DNA of 64,000 bases from Clostridia bacterium (GTDB lineage: Bacteria > Bacillota > Clostridia > Oscillospirales > Acutalibacteraceae). Both the position numbers and the translations under genes were made by a program. The DNA is taken from the NCBI GenBank assembly GCA_017560255.1, contig JAFYOI010000055.1, positions 62,001-126,000 on the forward strand, in the 5' to 3' direction. Shown here piece by piece: positions 37,368 through 45,661 of this stretch (positions are counted from its first letter, which is position 1; each line of letters starts with the position of its first letter). The notes under the pieces were generated by a model. That model did no database searches, had not been told where the DNA came from, and saw only the letters and a program-made list of their open reading frames with translations.

Positions 37368-37470
37368 TTTTTTATATTTATACAATATAAAACTCCCGAA
37401 ACATATAGTTTCGAGAGTTGATTGGTGCCGGAAGCGGAGGCGACCATCTGCTTCACATACTTTTGGTTTG
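37368..37470. repeat. Island repeat R1, left copy, with tRNA-Leu 3' fragment
   Basis: Matches 42898-43007. An exactly shared 31-base block lies at 37389-37419 (= 42925-42955) and forms a near-perfect 12-bp hairpin. It is followed by TGGTGCCGGAAGCGG (37423-37437), identical to the 3' end of the tRNA-Leu gene read on this strand, and then by a related CTGCTTC.CATACTTTTGG stretch. The rest of the tRNA is absent. Confidence 0.85.
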
Positions 37471-37506
37471 CTCAACTATAAAGTATGACCACCATTGGCT
37501 TGGTGG

Positions 37507-37896
37507 TTATGCTTTGTTTTTACTTCGTTTTCTTTTTAATATTAACTTTACGATTGAAACGATGACAGTGCTTGCTATAATAAAAGCTATTTCAATTTGC
37601 GTAAAAAGTTGACTAATTAAAAGAGACTCATAGTCATCACTTATAAAGAAATGAAAAAGGATTGTTCTGATTGAGTCGGAGATTACAAGTGAACCCAACA
37701 TGATGAGCTGTGTGATGATAAATAAGTAAATTTTGTTAAAAACACGATAATTGTTAATTGTTAGCCATATAATTGTGAGGATTATAAACGGAGTTTGATA
37801 AAAACCTAAAAAGTAAAAAACAGCAATTGCGAGGAGTGGACAAATGTTGATTAAAACAGTCCGTAAATTAATTTTTTCATTCGATGAATTACTCAT
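37507..37896 (-). CDS. Hypothetical four-helix membrane protein, 129 aa
   Basis: GGAGGTAA lies before the ATG. Four hydrophobic segments (~12-28, 32-50, 56-75, 98-120) and a strongly basic C-terminus (KLILKRKRSKNKA) suggest a small integral membrane protein with its tail inside. No family recognised. It sits inside the tRNA-fragment-bounded island, between repeats R1 and R2, and may be accessory DNA. Confidence 0.65.
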   Translation of the reverse strand: MSNSSNEKINLRTVLINICPLLAIAVFYFLGFYQTPFIILTIIWLTINNYRVFNKIYLFIITQLIMLGSLVISDSIRTILFHFFISDDYESLLISQLFTQIEIAFIIASTVIVSIVKLILKRKRSKNKA

Positions 37897-38052
37897 AAAA
37901 TTACCTCCGATAACTAATCTTTATTGTATGAATAAAAGAAAATAACCTTTCTTCTTTGGATATCTTTTTTCAAACTCCTTTTATGCATTATATAAAAAAT
38001 ATAAATTATTTTCAATAGTTAAATAGATTGTATCATATTACGAACAATTATG

Positions 38053-38114
38053 AACAAAAATTAAAGAGGAAACATAACATTGCGGTCACATTTCCTCTTT
38101 AATGGTGCCGGAAG
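38053..38114. repeat. Island repeat R2, left copy, with tRNA-Leu 3' fragment
   Basis: AAAGAGGAAA...TTTCCTCTTT hairpin followed by TGGTGCCGGAAG (38103-38114). The same arrangement at 43121-43182 is the terminator plus 3' end of the intact tRNA-Leu gene, so this is a displaced copy without the tRNA body. The gap 37897-38328 holds only this repeat, the hairpin at 38205 and the promoter at 38271. Confidence 0.82.
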
Positions 38115-38204
38115 AACGTGACCACCAGAGTTCTCGTTGGGAGTTAATTTTTACCCGACCTGCTTATTGTGACTATTCAAAAATATGATGTAATTTATAA
38201 ATAT

Positions 38205-38258
38205 AAAAACTCCAAGTCCGTTTACTTCTGGAAAAACGGATTTTTGAAGTTTTTTTTA
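38205..38258 (+). terminator. Hairpin with T run upstream of the BspA-like gene
   Basis: AAAAACT...TCCGTTT pairs with AAACGGA...AGTTTTT and is followed by a T run. It looks like a terminator that insulates the promoter at 38271; no plus-strand gene precedes it, so its origin is unclear. Confidence 0.6.
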
Positions 38259-38270
38259 TTTTACAACGCA

Positions 38271-38299
38271 TTGACAATATTGATTTAAATCAGTAAAAT
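38271..38299 (+). promoter_or_regulatory. Strong sigma-A-type promoter of the BspA-like gene
   Basis: Consensus TTGACA (38271-38276), exact 17-base spacer, TAAAAT (38294-38299), 29 bases before the ATG. AAGGGGG is 7 bases before the start codon. Confidence 0.82.
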
Positions 38300-38328
38300 T
38301 ATTATATAAACATTAAGGGGGCATTATT

Positions 38329-41300
38329 ATGTCAATCTTACGCAAGTCAAGGATTTTATGTATAGCATTGGTTATTGCAATTATTGCAACGATCATTGCG
38401 CCCATCGGAACGTTCACCGTTTCAGCGACTGAAATAGAGGGGTATTATACATACACCATTTCGGATGGAAAGGCAACAATAACCGATGTTGATACATCGA
38501 TATCGGGTGATATCACCATTCCCTCAACCCTTGGTGGCTATCCTGTAACAAGCATTGGTGATGGTGCGTTCGATAGTTGCAGCAACCTTACAAGCGTTAC
38601 AATTGGTGACAGTGTAACAAGCATTGGTTCATGGGCGTTCTATAAGTGCAGTAGCCTTAAAAGCATTACAATTGGTGACAGTGTAACAAGCATTGGCGAT
38701 TTTGCGTTCGAGTATTGTAGCAACCTTACAAGCGTTACAATTCCCGACAGTGTAACAAGCATTGGTGATCATGCGTTCTTTAATTGCAATAGTCTTACAA
38801 GCGTTACAATTGGTGACAGTGTAACAAGCATTGGCAGTTATGCGTTCTATGATTGTAGCAGCCTTACAAGCGTTACAATTGGTGACAGTGTAACAAGCAT
38901 TGGTGGTCATGCGTTCTTTAATTGCAATAGTCTTACAAGCATCACAATTCCTGATAGTGTTATAAGCATTGGCGAGTATGCGTTTGAATTTGCTAATCTC
39001 CGTTGTGTTTGGTACACAGGAAGTGTTTCTGATAAGGCAAACATATCGGTTTCATCATATAATGATACATTAAATAGTGCTACTTGGTTTTATGATTATA
39101 AATATTGTGAGGATAAACACTATGTTGATAGTTATTACTTTGAGAATTCAGCTACATACCCTTTTGAATTAACTAATGGTGTTTATTCATCTACAAACAA
39201 AGTTAATGGCGCATGGGCAACTGCTACATTTACAATTTTAAAGGATGGTCAAATAAGGATTTTATTTACCACTTCAACTGAAGAGAATGGAGATTGGTTT
39301 GGAATAAGACATGAAAAATATAACTCCAGTGTTGTTATGAGTCGTTCGGGAGAAGTTCCGTGGTCTTGTAGGGTATGGGATGTTGCTGTTGGAGATAAAA
39401 TATGTATATTTTACAACAAAAATGGAAGTGTTTCAAGCGGCGATGATGAAGTCAAATTTATAGTAGATGATGTTTCTTGCGGAGAACATGTTACTTGTAA
39501 TGCATGTGGCGTTGTGGTTGAGGAGGTCTTGGGACATAACTACATCATCAACGGCGGATATACTTGTGCGTATTGCATGCATAGTCTTACCCCTGACAAG
39601 CCTGTTGTTGAAAACAAAACACACAACAGCATTACCTTGGGTTATACCGAAGGCTTTGAATATTCAAACGATAGTATAAATTGGCAGGATAGCAATGTGT
39701 TTACAGATATTGCGCCTAACACGACGCATACTTTCTATCAGAGGGTAAAGGCGTCTGACTTGGCGCTTGAAAGCGAAATTAGTGATGGCTTGACAGTTGC
39801 GTTTAAATCTGTCCAGACATCTGTTCCCTCTGCACCGATTATTTTAAGCTTTACAGATACAACCGTAACACTTATGGCGGTTGAAGATTGTGAGTATTCC
39901 TGTGATGGCGTAAATTGGCAGTCAAGCAATGTGTTTACGGGGCTTAATCCAGGTACAGAATATACCTTCTATCAAAGATATGCTGAAAATGATGAGTTTG
40001 AACCGAGCGATAAGAGCACTGGAATGAGCATAACTACTGATAAATCAAAGCAGACTCTTATTCCGAGCGCACCCACTGTAGAAAGCGTTACTTCACATAG
40101 TATCACTATCAACAAGGTTGATGGCTGTGAATATTCTATGGATGGTAAAACATGGCAGTCAAGCAATGTTTTTGATAATCTTGACTATGCAACGGAATAT
40201 ACGTTCTATCAAAGATATGCTGAAACCGATACCACCTATGTTGGTAAAAAGAGTGCAGCGTTGACAACAAGAACTGATAAGGGAACTCAGACTTATGTTC
40301 CGTCTGCACCCATACATTCAAGCAAGACCTTTGATTCCGTAACTCTTCTTGAAGCAGAAGGCTGTGAATATTCCATTGACGGTGTGAACTGGCAGAAGAG
40401 TACTGTGTTTACAGGACTTGAGCCTGGAACAACGTATACATTCTATCAGCGCTATGCGGAGACCGATACATTAAAACCGAGTAGTGCAAGTGAGTGTATA
40501 ATTGTTACAACGGACAAGGCGGTTCAAACGCTTGTGCCTGATGCACCGACCGTAAAGAGTGTTACTTCAAGCATGGTTGTTCTTAATGCAGTAGATGGCT
40601 GTGAATATTCAATTGATGGTGTAATCTGGCAGTCAAGCAATGTTTTTGATAATCTTGATTATGCAACGGAATATACGTTCTATCAGAGATACGCTGAAAC
40701 AAGTACAACACTTGCTGGGCAGAGTAGTACTGCTATTGTTGTGAAAACGGATAAGGGCAGCCAGTCTGCACCGAACGCACCAACGCTTTCGGGTAAGTCA
40801 TATGACACGGTAATACTTAATGCAATTGATGGATACGAATATTCAAAAGACACAATAAATTGGCAGTCAAGCAATGTGTTCATGGGACTTGAATCAGAAA
40901 CTAACTATATGTTCTATCAGCGCAAGGCAGAAACTGATACTTGCTATGCGAGCAATACAAGTAGTTTTTTGATAGTTAGGACCGAAGAAGCACCTGAACC
41001 AACATTTGAGATAAAGTCTGTTTCTAGCGAGGTTATAGATGACAAAGTAATCTTTACAGTTATAACTACATCTGATTTTAACAGAGTTAAGGTGACAACA
41101 GCAGACAATCTTTCTTCACATATCGCATATACGAATAATTACACAATTAATTCGAATGGAGATTATGTGTTTACGCTCTCTGTTCCTGCGGTTGTTGGCG
41201 TGACAAAGTATGCGTTTGACGGTCGACGAGTTGATACTAAAATGTATGCTAAAAACTACTATTACAGCACTGTTGAGGTAGAGGAGCAGACACCCACAAT

Positions 41301-42843
41301 TATTAATGTAAGTCACGAGTTTTCTGATGACAAAATTATCTTTACTGTTGTTACAAAATCTGGAAACTTCAGCAGAATCAAGGTAACAACTGCAGATAAT
41401 CTCGGAGGTAGTTTGGGTGTTGGTAGTAAATATACTATAAATTCCGATGGCAACTATGTATGGACAATCAAGGCAACAGAGCCGACGGAAAACACAACCT
41501 ACGCTTTTGATTTGAGAAATGGTACAACGGGAAAATACCTCAAGGAGTATTTTTATTCTGATGTAGAGCCTGCAACACCTACAATCATTAGCGCAACTCA
41601 TTCGTTCTCAGACGGAAAAATAATCTTTACGGTTGTTACGAAATCAGGTGATTTCAACAGGATTAAGGTAACAACTGCAGATAATCTCGGCAGTAGCCTT
41701 GGTGTTGCAAGCACGTACATAGTAAACGCTGAGGGTAATTATGTGTGGACAATCAAGGCGGCTGAACCTAATGAAAATACAACCTACGCATTTGATTTGA
41801 GAAATGGTACAACCGGGAAATATCTCAAGGAATATTTTAACTATGAGGTAGAAGCGGCTACACCTTCAATTATCAGTGTTACTCACCGTGTTTCTGGTGA
41901 TAAGATAATATTTACAGTAGTTACTAAACCTGGTAATTATAGCAGAATCAAGGTCACAACTGCAGATAATCTTAAGGGTAGTCTTGGTATAGCTAAGGAT
42001 TACACAATAGATGAAAATGGTAACTATGTATGGGATATAAGATCAAACGCAATTCCTACCGAAACAACAAAATACGCATTTGACTTGTGCTCTGCAGAAA
42101 CTACAAAATACATAAAGGACTATGGTTACTATGACTGTGTAATAGAGAATACCATCAAGTCTGTCACATGTGAAGAATCAGAGGATAAATTGGTGTTTAC
42201 AGTAGTGACAAAAGCAGGGGACTATAACCGTCTGCGTTGCGGTACTTCAGAATCTATTGTTGATAACATTGCGAATACCAATACCTACATGGTAAATGCA
42301 GATGGCGACTATGTATGGACAATAACTATTGCAAAGCCAACAGAGAGCACAGCACTCTATTTTGATCTTCGTAGTAGCTCGACCGGTAAATTCATAAAGG
42401 CATTTTATGTTTATGATTACACTGCAACAGAATCAGAGCCTGTAGTTGTTTCTCCTACAAATATAAGGGATAGAAAATATGGTTGTTATGAGCCTGGGGG
42501 AGAAATGGAATTAGACGTAGGAAAGTGTCCTACTGTGCACTGTGATTACTTGCGGATTGATTTGAATGCAAAACGATGTTTTTATGGAGATGTGGTGTTG
42601 GTTTCATCAAAATATCTTGGTGAGAGAGAAACAAGTGATAGTGATTTTTTCTATGAAGGTGAGATTTATTATAATGTTGCCGGATCCGGTGATGGCACGG
42701 ACAAGATTTCGGTTTCAGACAACTCTATTGTCATTACATGGTACAGCGGTGAGGTTATAGAGTTAGAAGTTCTCTCAAATGATACCTTGAGAGTAGTTTC
42801 ATCAACGTTTACCGTGTTTTCTGCAGGAGATATTTTGGTTTAA
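38329..42843 (+). CDS. Giant secreted BspA-like LRR protein with six Fn3-like and five C-terminal repeats
   Basis: 1504 aa. Signal peptide ending VSA (~35). BspA/LRR_5-type repeats of 23 aa (~70-225; core FxxCSSLTSVTIGDSVTSIG). A unique domain (~225-430), then six ~79-aa Fn3-like modules (~430-885), each with CEYSxDG.xWQSSNVF and YTFYQRYAETDT. Five ~90-aa repeats of the giant-esterase type follow (~894-1365), then a C-terminal domain of about 135 aa with CYEPGGEME, unlike the rest. No enzyme domain, LPXTG, SLH or dockerin. BspA-like LRR proteins usually mediate adhesion. The shared repeats tie it to the two esterases. It lies within the tRNA-fragment-bounded island. Confidence 0.87.
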   Translation: MSILRKSRILCIALVIAIIATIIAPIGTFTVSATEIEGYYTYTISDGKATITDVDTSISGDITIPSTLGGYPVTSIGDGAFDSCSNLTSVTIGDSVTSIGSWAFYKCSSLKSITIGDSVTSIGDFAFEYCSNLTSVTIPDSVTSIGDHAFFNCNSLTSVTIGDSVTSIGSYAFYDCSSLTSVTIGDSVTSIGGHAFFNCNSLTSITIPDSVISIGEYAFEFANLRCVWYTGSVSDKANISVSSYNDTLNSATWFYDYKYCEDKHYVDSYYFENSATYPFELTNGVYSSTNKVNGAWATATFTILKDGQIRILFTTSTEENGDWFGIRHEKYNSSVVMSRSGEVPWSCRVWDVAVGDKICIFYNKNGSVSSGDDEVKFIVDDVSCGEHVTCNACGVVVEEVLGHNYIINGGYTCAYCMHSLTPDKPVVENKTHNSITLGYTEGFEYSNDSINWQDSNVFTDIAPNTTHTFYQRVKASDLALESEISDGLTVAFKSVQTSVPSAPIILSFTDTTVTLMAVEDCEYSCDGVNWQSSNVFTGLNPGTEYTFYQRYAENDEFEPSDKSTGMSITTDKSKQTLIPSAPTVESVTSHSITINKVDGCEYSMDGKTWQSSNVFDNLDYATEYTFYQRYAETDTTYVGKKSAALTTRTDKGTQTYVPSAPIHSSKTFDSVTLLEAEGCEYSIDGVNWQKSTVFTGLEPGTTYTFYQRYAETDTLKPSSASECIIVTTDKAVQTLVPDAPTVKSVTSSMVVLNAVDGCEYSIDGVIWQSSNVFDNLDYATEYTFYQRYAETSTTLAGQSSTAIVVKTDKGSQSAPNAPTLSGKSYDTVILNAIDGYEYSKDTINWQSSNVFMGLESETNYMFYQRKAETDTCYASNTSSFLIVRTEEAPEPTFEIKSVSSEVIDDKVIFTVITTSDFNRVKVTTADNLSSHIAYTNNYTINSNGDYVFTLSVPAVVGVTKYAFDGRRVDTKMYAKNYYYSTVEVEEQTPTIINVSHEFSDDKIIFTVVTKSGNFSRIKVTTADNLGGSLGVGSKYTINSDGNYVWTIKATEPTENTTYAFDLRNGTTGKYLKEYFYSDVEPATPTIISATHSFSDGKIIFTVVTKSGDFNRIKVTTADNLGSSLGVASTYIVNAEGNYVWTIKAAEPNENTTYAFDLRNGTTGKYLKEYFNYEVEAATPSIISVTHRVSGDKIIFTVVTKPGNYSRIKVTTADNLKGSLGIAKDYTIDENGNYVWDIRSNAIPTETTKYAFDLCSAETTKYIKDYGYYDCVIENTIKSVTCEESEDKLVFTVVTKAGDYNRLRCGTSESIVDNIANTNTYMVNADGDYVWTITIAKPTESTALYFDLRSSSTGKFIKAFYVYDYTATESEPVVVSPTNIRDRKYGCYEPGGEMELDVGKCPTVHCDYLRIDLNAKRCFYGDVVLVSSKYLGERETSDSDFFYEGEIYYNVAGSGDGTDKISVSDNSIVITWYSGEVIELEVLSNDTLRVVSSTFTVFSAGDILV
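38545..38995 (+). repeat. 69-bp tandem DNA repeats encoding 23-aa LRRs
   Basis: Six to seven copies, near-identical at the DNA level, with exact 69-base spacing (AGCGTTACAATTGGTGACAG at 38593, related copies every 69 bases). Low divergence suggests recent expansion and possible copy-number change by slippage. Confidence 0.88.
41005..42426 (+). repeat. Five tandem ~90-aa C-terminal repeats (copy set C)
   Basis: Residues ~894-1365. Unit 1 is the FTLSVP/FDGRRVDTKMY subtype. Units 2-4 are close to each other (RIKVTTADNLGGSLGVG; YVWTIK; YAFDLRNGTTGKYLKEYF). Unit 5 is divergent. Same five-unit order as sets A and B, but followed here by an extra C-terminal domain. Confidence 0.9.
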
Positions 42844-42867
42844 ACGTTGTAATTAAATTATAAAATT

Positions 42868-42902
42868 ACAAGCAGGGGCTCAACGCTCTTGCTTGTGTTT
42901 TT
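42868..42902 (+). terminator. Terminator of the BspA-like gene
   Basis: ACAAGCAGGGG/CTCTTGCTTGT stem (two G-T pairs) with a 7-base loop, followed by GTTTTTT. Confidence 0.83.
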
Positions 42903-43007
42903 TATATTTATATCCGCATAATACAAAACTCCCGAAACATATAGTTTCGAGAGTTCCGTGGTGCCGGAAGCGGGGGTCGACCGTCTGCTTCGCATACTTT
43001 TGGCTTG
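42898..43007. repeat. Island repeat R1, right copy, with tRNA-Leu 3' fragment
   Basis: Partner of 37368-37470. The tRNA-derived part TGGTGCCGGAAGCGGGGGTC (42959-42978) matches the intact tRNA-Leu for 22 bases, further than the left copy. The pair flanks the 37507 and 38329 genes as direct repeats about 5.5 kb apart. Confidence 0.85.
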
Positions 43008-43112
43008 ACGACCCAAAGGCGTTACCTTTCGGTACCCGTCTTCGCCGCTTTGCCTGAAAAACAGTTCACCGAACTGTTTTCTTAATCGGCAAACCCTCTC
43101 GGGTTCGCCCCC
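42959..43112. other. Highly structured non-coding element between R1' and R2'
   Basis: No gene. Three local hairpins in a row: AAAGG/CCTTT (43015-43029), a perfect 10-bp AAAACAGTTC/GAACTGTTTT with a 3-base loop (43058-43080), and AACCC/GGGTT (43092-43105). The ends are imperfect inverted repeats: GGGGGTCGACC near the left and GGGTTCGCCCCC near the right. Its G+C content is clearly above that of the flanks. It could be a small RNA, a palindromic mobile repeat or a decayed tRNA-derived element. Confidence 0.5.
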
Positions 43113-43120
43113 ACAACTAC

Positions 43121-43182
43121 AACAAAAAATAAAGAGGAAACACAGTCTTGCGACTATATTTCCTCTTTATTGGTGCCGGAAG
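43121..43182 (-). terminator. tRNA-Leu terminator; island repeat R2, right copy
   Basis: AAAGAGGAAA...TTTCCTCTTT stem (43131-43140/43159-43168) directly after the CCA end of tRNA-Leu on the minus strand, followed by a T-rich run. It duplicates 38053-38114. Confidence 0.8.
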
Positions 43183-43258
43183 CGGGGGTCGAACCCGCAC
43201 GGTATCGCTACCACTGGATTTTGAGTCCAGCACGTCTGCCAATTCCATCATTCCGGCA
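43171..43258 (-). tRNA. tRNA-Leu (anticodon CAA)
   Basis: 88 nt including an encoded CCA. Acceptor stem TGCCGGAA/TTCCGGCA, anticodon arm CTGGA-CTCAAAA-TCCAG (CAA reads UUG), a long variable arm with GGTA/TACC as expected for a class II tRNA, and T arm GCGGG-TTCGACC-CCCGC. Three partial copies of its 3' end lie at 42959, 38103 and 37423. Confidence 0.97.
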
Positions 43259-43429
43259 TATTCAATTTTTCACAGCCATTATATTTTACCAAAAAAATTT
43301 AAAAAGTCAATACCTAAAACCAAGATACTTTATAAAAAATATAAAAAAAACTATTTCTTTTTTTTACAATATTTGTTATAATTATTAAGATCAAAAATAA
43401 AACTGTTATTTAGGATGGTGACAGAACTT

Positions 43430-44116
43430 ATGAAAAAGAAAATTCTTGTAGTTGATGACGATTCCAATATTGCTGAACTTTTAAGATTCTATCTTGAAAA
43501 AGAGGATTTTGAAGTCAACGTTAAATCAAACGGTAAGGATGCTGTAAAGGCATTCTCCGAATGGTCTCCCGACCTTATGCTTCTTGATATTATGCTTCCA
43601 AAAATGGACGGCTGGCAGGTTTGCCGTGAAATCAGACGTTTCTCCTCAAAGCCGATTATTATGTTGTCCGCTAAGGGTGAAACTGTCGATAAGGTTCTCG
43701 GTCTTGAACTCGGCGCTGATGACTATATTTCAAAACCTTTTGAAATTAAAGAGGTTATTGCAAGAATTAAGGCAGTTTTCAGAAGATACGGCACTGACGA
43801 GAATGAGGATGTTCGTGAGGTTAAGTATGAAAACCTTTCAATTAATCTTGAAAATTACGAACTTCGCGTAAGAGGTGTTCAGGTGGATACTCCGCCCAAA
43901 GAAATGGAACTTATATATCATCTTGCATGCAATCCCAACAGAGTATTTACAAGAGATCAGCTTCTTGACGAAGTATGGGGGTTTGACTACTACGGCGATT
44001 CAAGAACCGTTGACGTTCACGTAAAACGACTTCGTGAGAAACTTGACGGAGTATCCGACAAATGGAGTTTGAAAACTGTTTGGGGAGTAGGATATAAGTT
44101 TGAAGTTAGGGAATAA
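43430..44116 (+). CDS. OmpR/PhoB-family response regulator
   Basis: 228 aa from the ATG at 43430 (GGTGA 8 bases upstream; an ATG five codons earlier touches the AGG and is unlikely). Receiver domain: VVDDDSN acidic pocket, LLDIMLPKMDG with the phospho-accepting Asp, SAKGE and ISKPF lysine. The C-terminal winged helix (~130-228) has FTRDQLLDEVWGFDYYGDSRTVDVHV and ends in GVGYKF. It overlaps the histidine kinase gene by 17 bases, so the two are translationally coupled partners. Regulated genes unknown; the next gene is an HtrA-like protein. Confidence 0.93.
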   Translation: MKKKILVVDDDSNIAELLRFYLEKEDFEVNVKSNGKDAVKAFSEWSPDLMLLDIMLPKMDGWQVCREIRRFSSKPIIMLSAKGETVDKVLGLELGADDYISKPFEIKEVIARIKAVFRRYGTDENEDVREVKYENLSINLENYELRVRGVQVDTPPKEMELIYHLACNPNRVFTRDQLLDEVWGFDYYGDSRTVDVHVKRLREKLDGVSDKWSLKTVWGVGYKFEVRE

Positions 44117-45632
44117 AAAGGAAAAATCCAAAGAAAAAAATCAAAATAGAAAAAAACGCGCCGGCGATAGTTTGTTTATAAAATTTTTTGCTCTCGCTTC
44201 GGCTGTTGTTGTGTTGGCTATTTTCTTCGGAGGTAGTATGCAAATCAACGCTATTGTGCGCCAAAACCAAAAAAATACGGTCTCGACACTTCAACAAAGC
44301 GTTGAGACCGTTTCGGTTGTTTTAAATCAAGTGCTCGAGGACAGAACCGTTCAGGAATTGCTTATTCTGGAGCGTCAGGAAATGTCAAAAATGTTGCTCG
44401 GTTTGTCCGATAATCTTCAATCAAATATCTTTGTTTGTGACGTTGATGGCAATGTCGTTTTAGGTTCATCTCTATATCGAGGCGCAAAAGACGAGACGAT
44501 TGACAGAAGTGCTTATGAGCGTTTTGATAAAGTGCCGCTATCCGACGTTATTCTCACTGGTGTAAAAATCAGCGTTGGCATCTGCGACCAGACCGACGTT
44601 TACTCTGCAAACGTTGAGCAGGTAGACTGTTGTTATGCAACCACAGTAAGAGACGGTAATGGTTTCGTAACTGCACTTGTTGTCGTAATTTCTCCCAATG
44701 GTACGTTAAGTTCACAGTTTTTTGAAACGATAAAGATATTTGTTGCCAGCGCATTCTTTGCTCTGGGTATAGTTTTTATCGGTTTGTATATCATTACGTA
44801 CAAATTACTCAAGCCGATTTCTAATATGTCAAAAGCGGTTTACAAGTTTGCTCAGGGAGATTACTCTTACCGTGTGAAAGTTACAACTGATGATGAATTC
44901 GGTCAGCTTGGAAATGCGTTTAACTCAATGGCTGCGGAAATTGCAAACTCAGAGCATTCAAGGCGGAGTTTCGTTGCCAACGTTTCGCATGAATTTAAAA
45001 CTCCGATGACAACAATCGGTGGATTTGTCAACGGTATTATAGACGGAACAATTCCCGAAGATAAACAGAAAGAGTATCTTGAACTTGTCTCCGATGAAGT
45101 TAAACGTTTGACAAAACTTATTACAATTTTACTTAATCTTTCTCGAATTGAATCGGGAAGTTTGCAACTTAAAAAACAGCCCTATGATATTGCTCAACAA
45201 GTGTTTACAATCGCTTTGTCCTTTGAACAACTTATTGATAAAAAGGGAATTGAAGTGCTTGGACTGGACACAATAGAGAAAACTATGGTTGTTGCCGACT
45301 ATGACCTATTATATCAAGTTATTTATAATCTTGTTGATAATGCTGTTAAGTTTACAAATAATGACGGATATATGAAATTTTCCGTTACCGTAAAAAACGA
45401 GCGAATGTATTTCAGTTTGCAAAATAGCGGTACTGGAATTCCCGCAGGTGATTTGCCGATGGTTTTCGACCGTTTTTATAAGGTCGATAAATCAAGAGGT
45501 ATGAATGCAAAAAGTACAGGACTCGGTTTGTTCCTTGTCCGTAGCATTGTTGAAATGCACGGTGGTGAGGTTTCCGTTAAGAGTGAAGCGGGACAATATT
45601 GTGAGTTCTCTTTTTGGATTCCTTGTGCATAA
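44100..45632 (+). CDS. Sensor histidine kinase (HAMP-HisKA-HATPase)
   Basis: 510 aa, TTG start inside the regulator gene with a GGGGAGTAGGA site upstream; no nearer ATG gives a complete N-terminus. Two membrane helices (~27-45 and ~209-232) flank an extracytoplasmic sensor domain of about 165 aa with no recognised fold. A HAMP linker (~235-285) and HisKA (SHEFKTPMTTIGGF, phospho-His) follow, and the ATPase has N box NLVDNAVKFT, G1 NSGTGIP, F box FDRFYKVDKSR and G2 GLGLFLV. Probably senses an envelope signal and phosphorylates the coupled regulator. Confidence 0.93.
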   Translation: MKLGNKKEKSKEKNQNRKKRAGDSLFIKFFALASAVVVLAIFFGGSMQINAIVRQNQKNTVSTLQQSVETVSVVLNQVLEDRTVQELLILERQEMSKMLLGLSDNLQSNIFVCDVDGNVVLGSSLYRGAKDETIDRSAYERFDKVPLSDVILTGVKISVGICDQTDVYSANVEQVDCCYATTVRDGNGFVTALVVVISPNGTLSSQFFETIKIFVASAFFALGIVFIGLYIITYKLLKPISNMSKAVYKFAQGDYSYRVKVTTDDEFGQLGNAFNSMAAEIANSEHSRRSFVANVSHEFKTPMTTIGGFVNGIIDGTIPEDKQKEYLELVSDEVKRLTKLITILLNLSRIESGSLQLKKQPYDIAQQVFTIALSFEQLIDKKGIEVLGLDTIEKTMVVADYDLLYQVIYNLVDNAVKFTNNDGYMKFSVTVKNERMYFSLQNSGTGIPAGDLPMVFDRFYKVDKSRGMNAKSTGLGLFLVRSIVEMHGGEVSVKSEAGQYCEFSFWIPCA

Positions 45633-45661
45633 AAATTACTTAGATTTAGTTAGGAGTATTT

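Noticed and set aside
38545-38995. Regular repeats considered as a CRISPR array
   Set aside because: The repeats are in frame, 69 bases long without unique spacers, and encode LRR units; no cas genes nearby.
37423-42980. Three sequences resembling tRNA-Leu (37423, 38103, 42959)
   Set aside because: Only the acceptor 3' strand and part of the T arm are present; no anticodon arm or 5' acceptor strand, so they are fragments and not tRNA genes.
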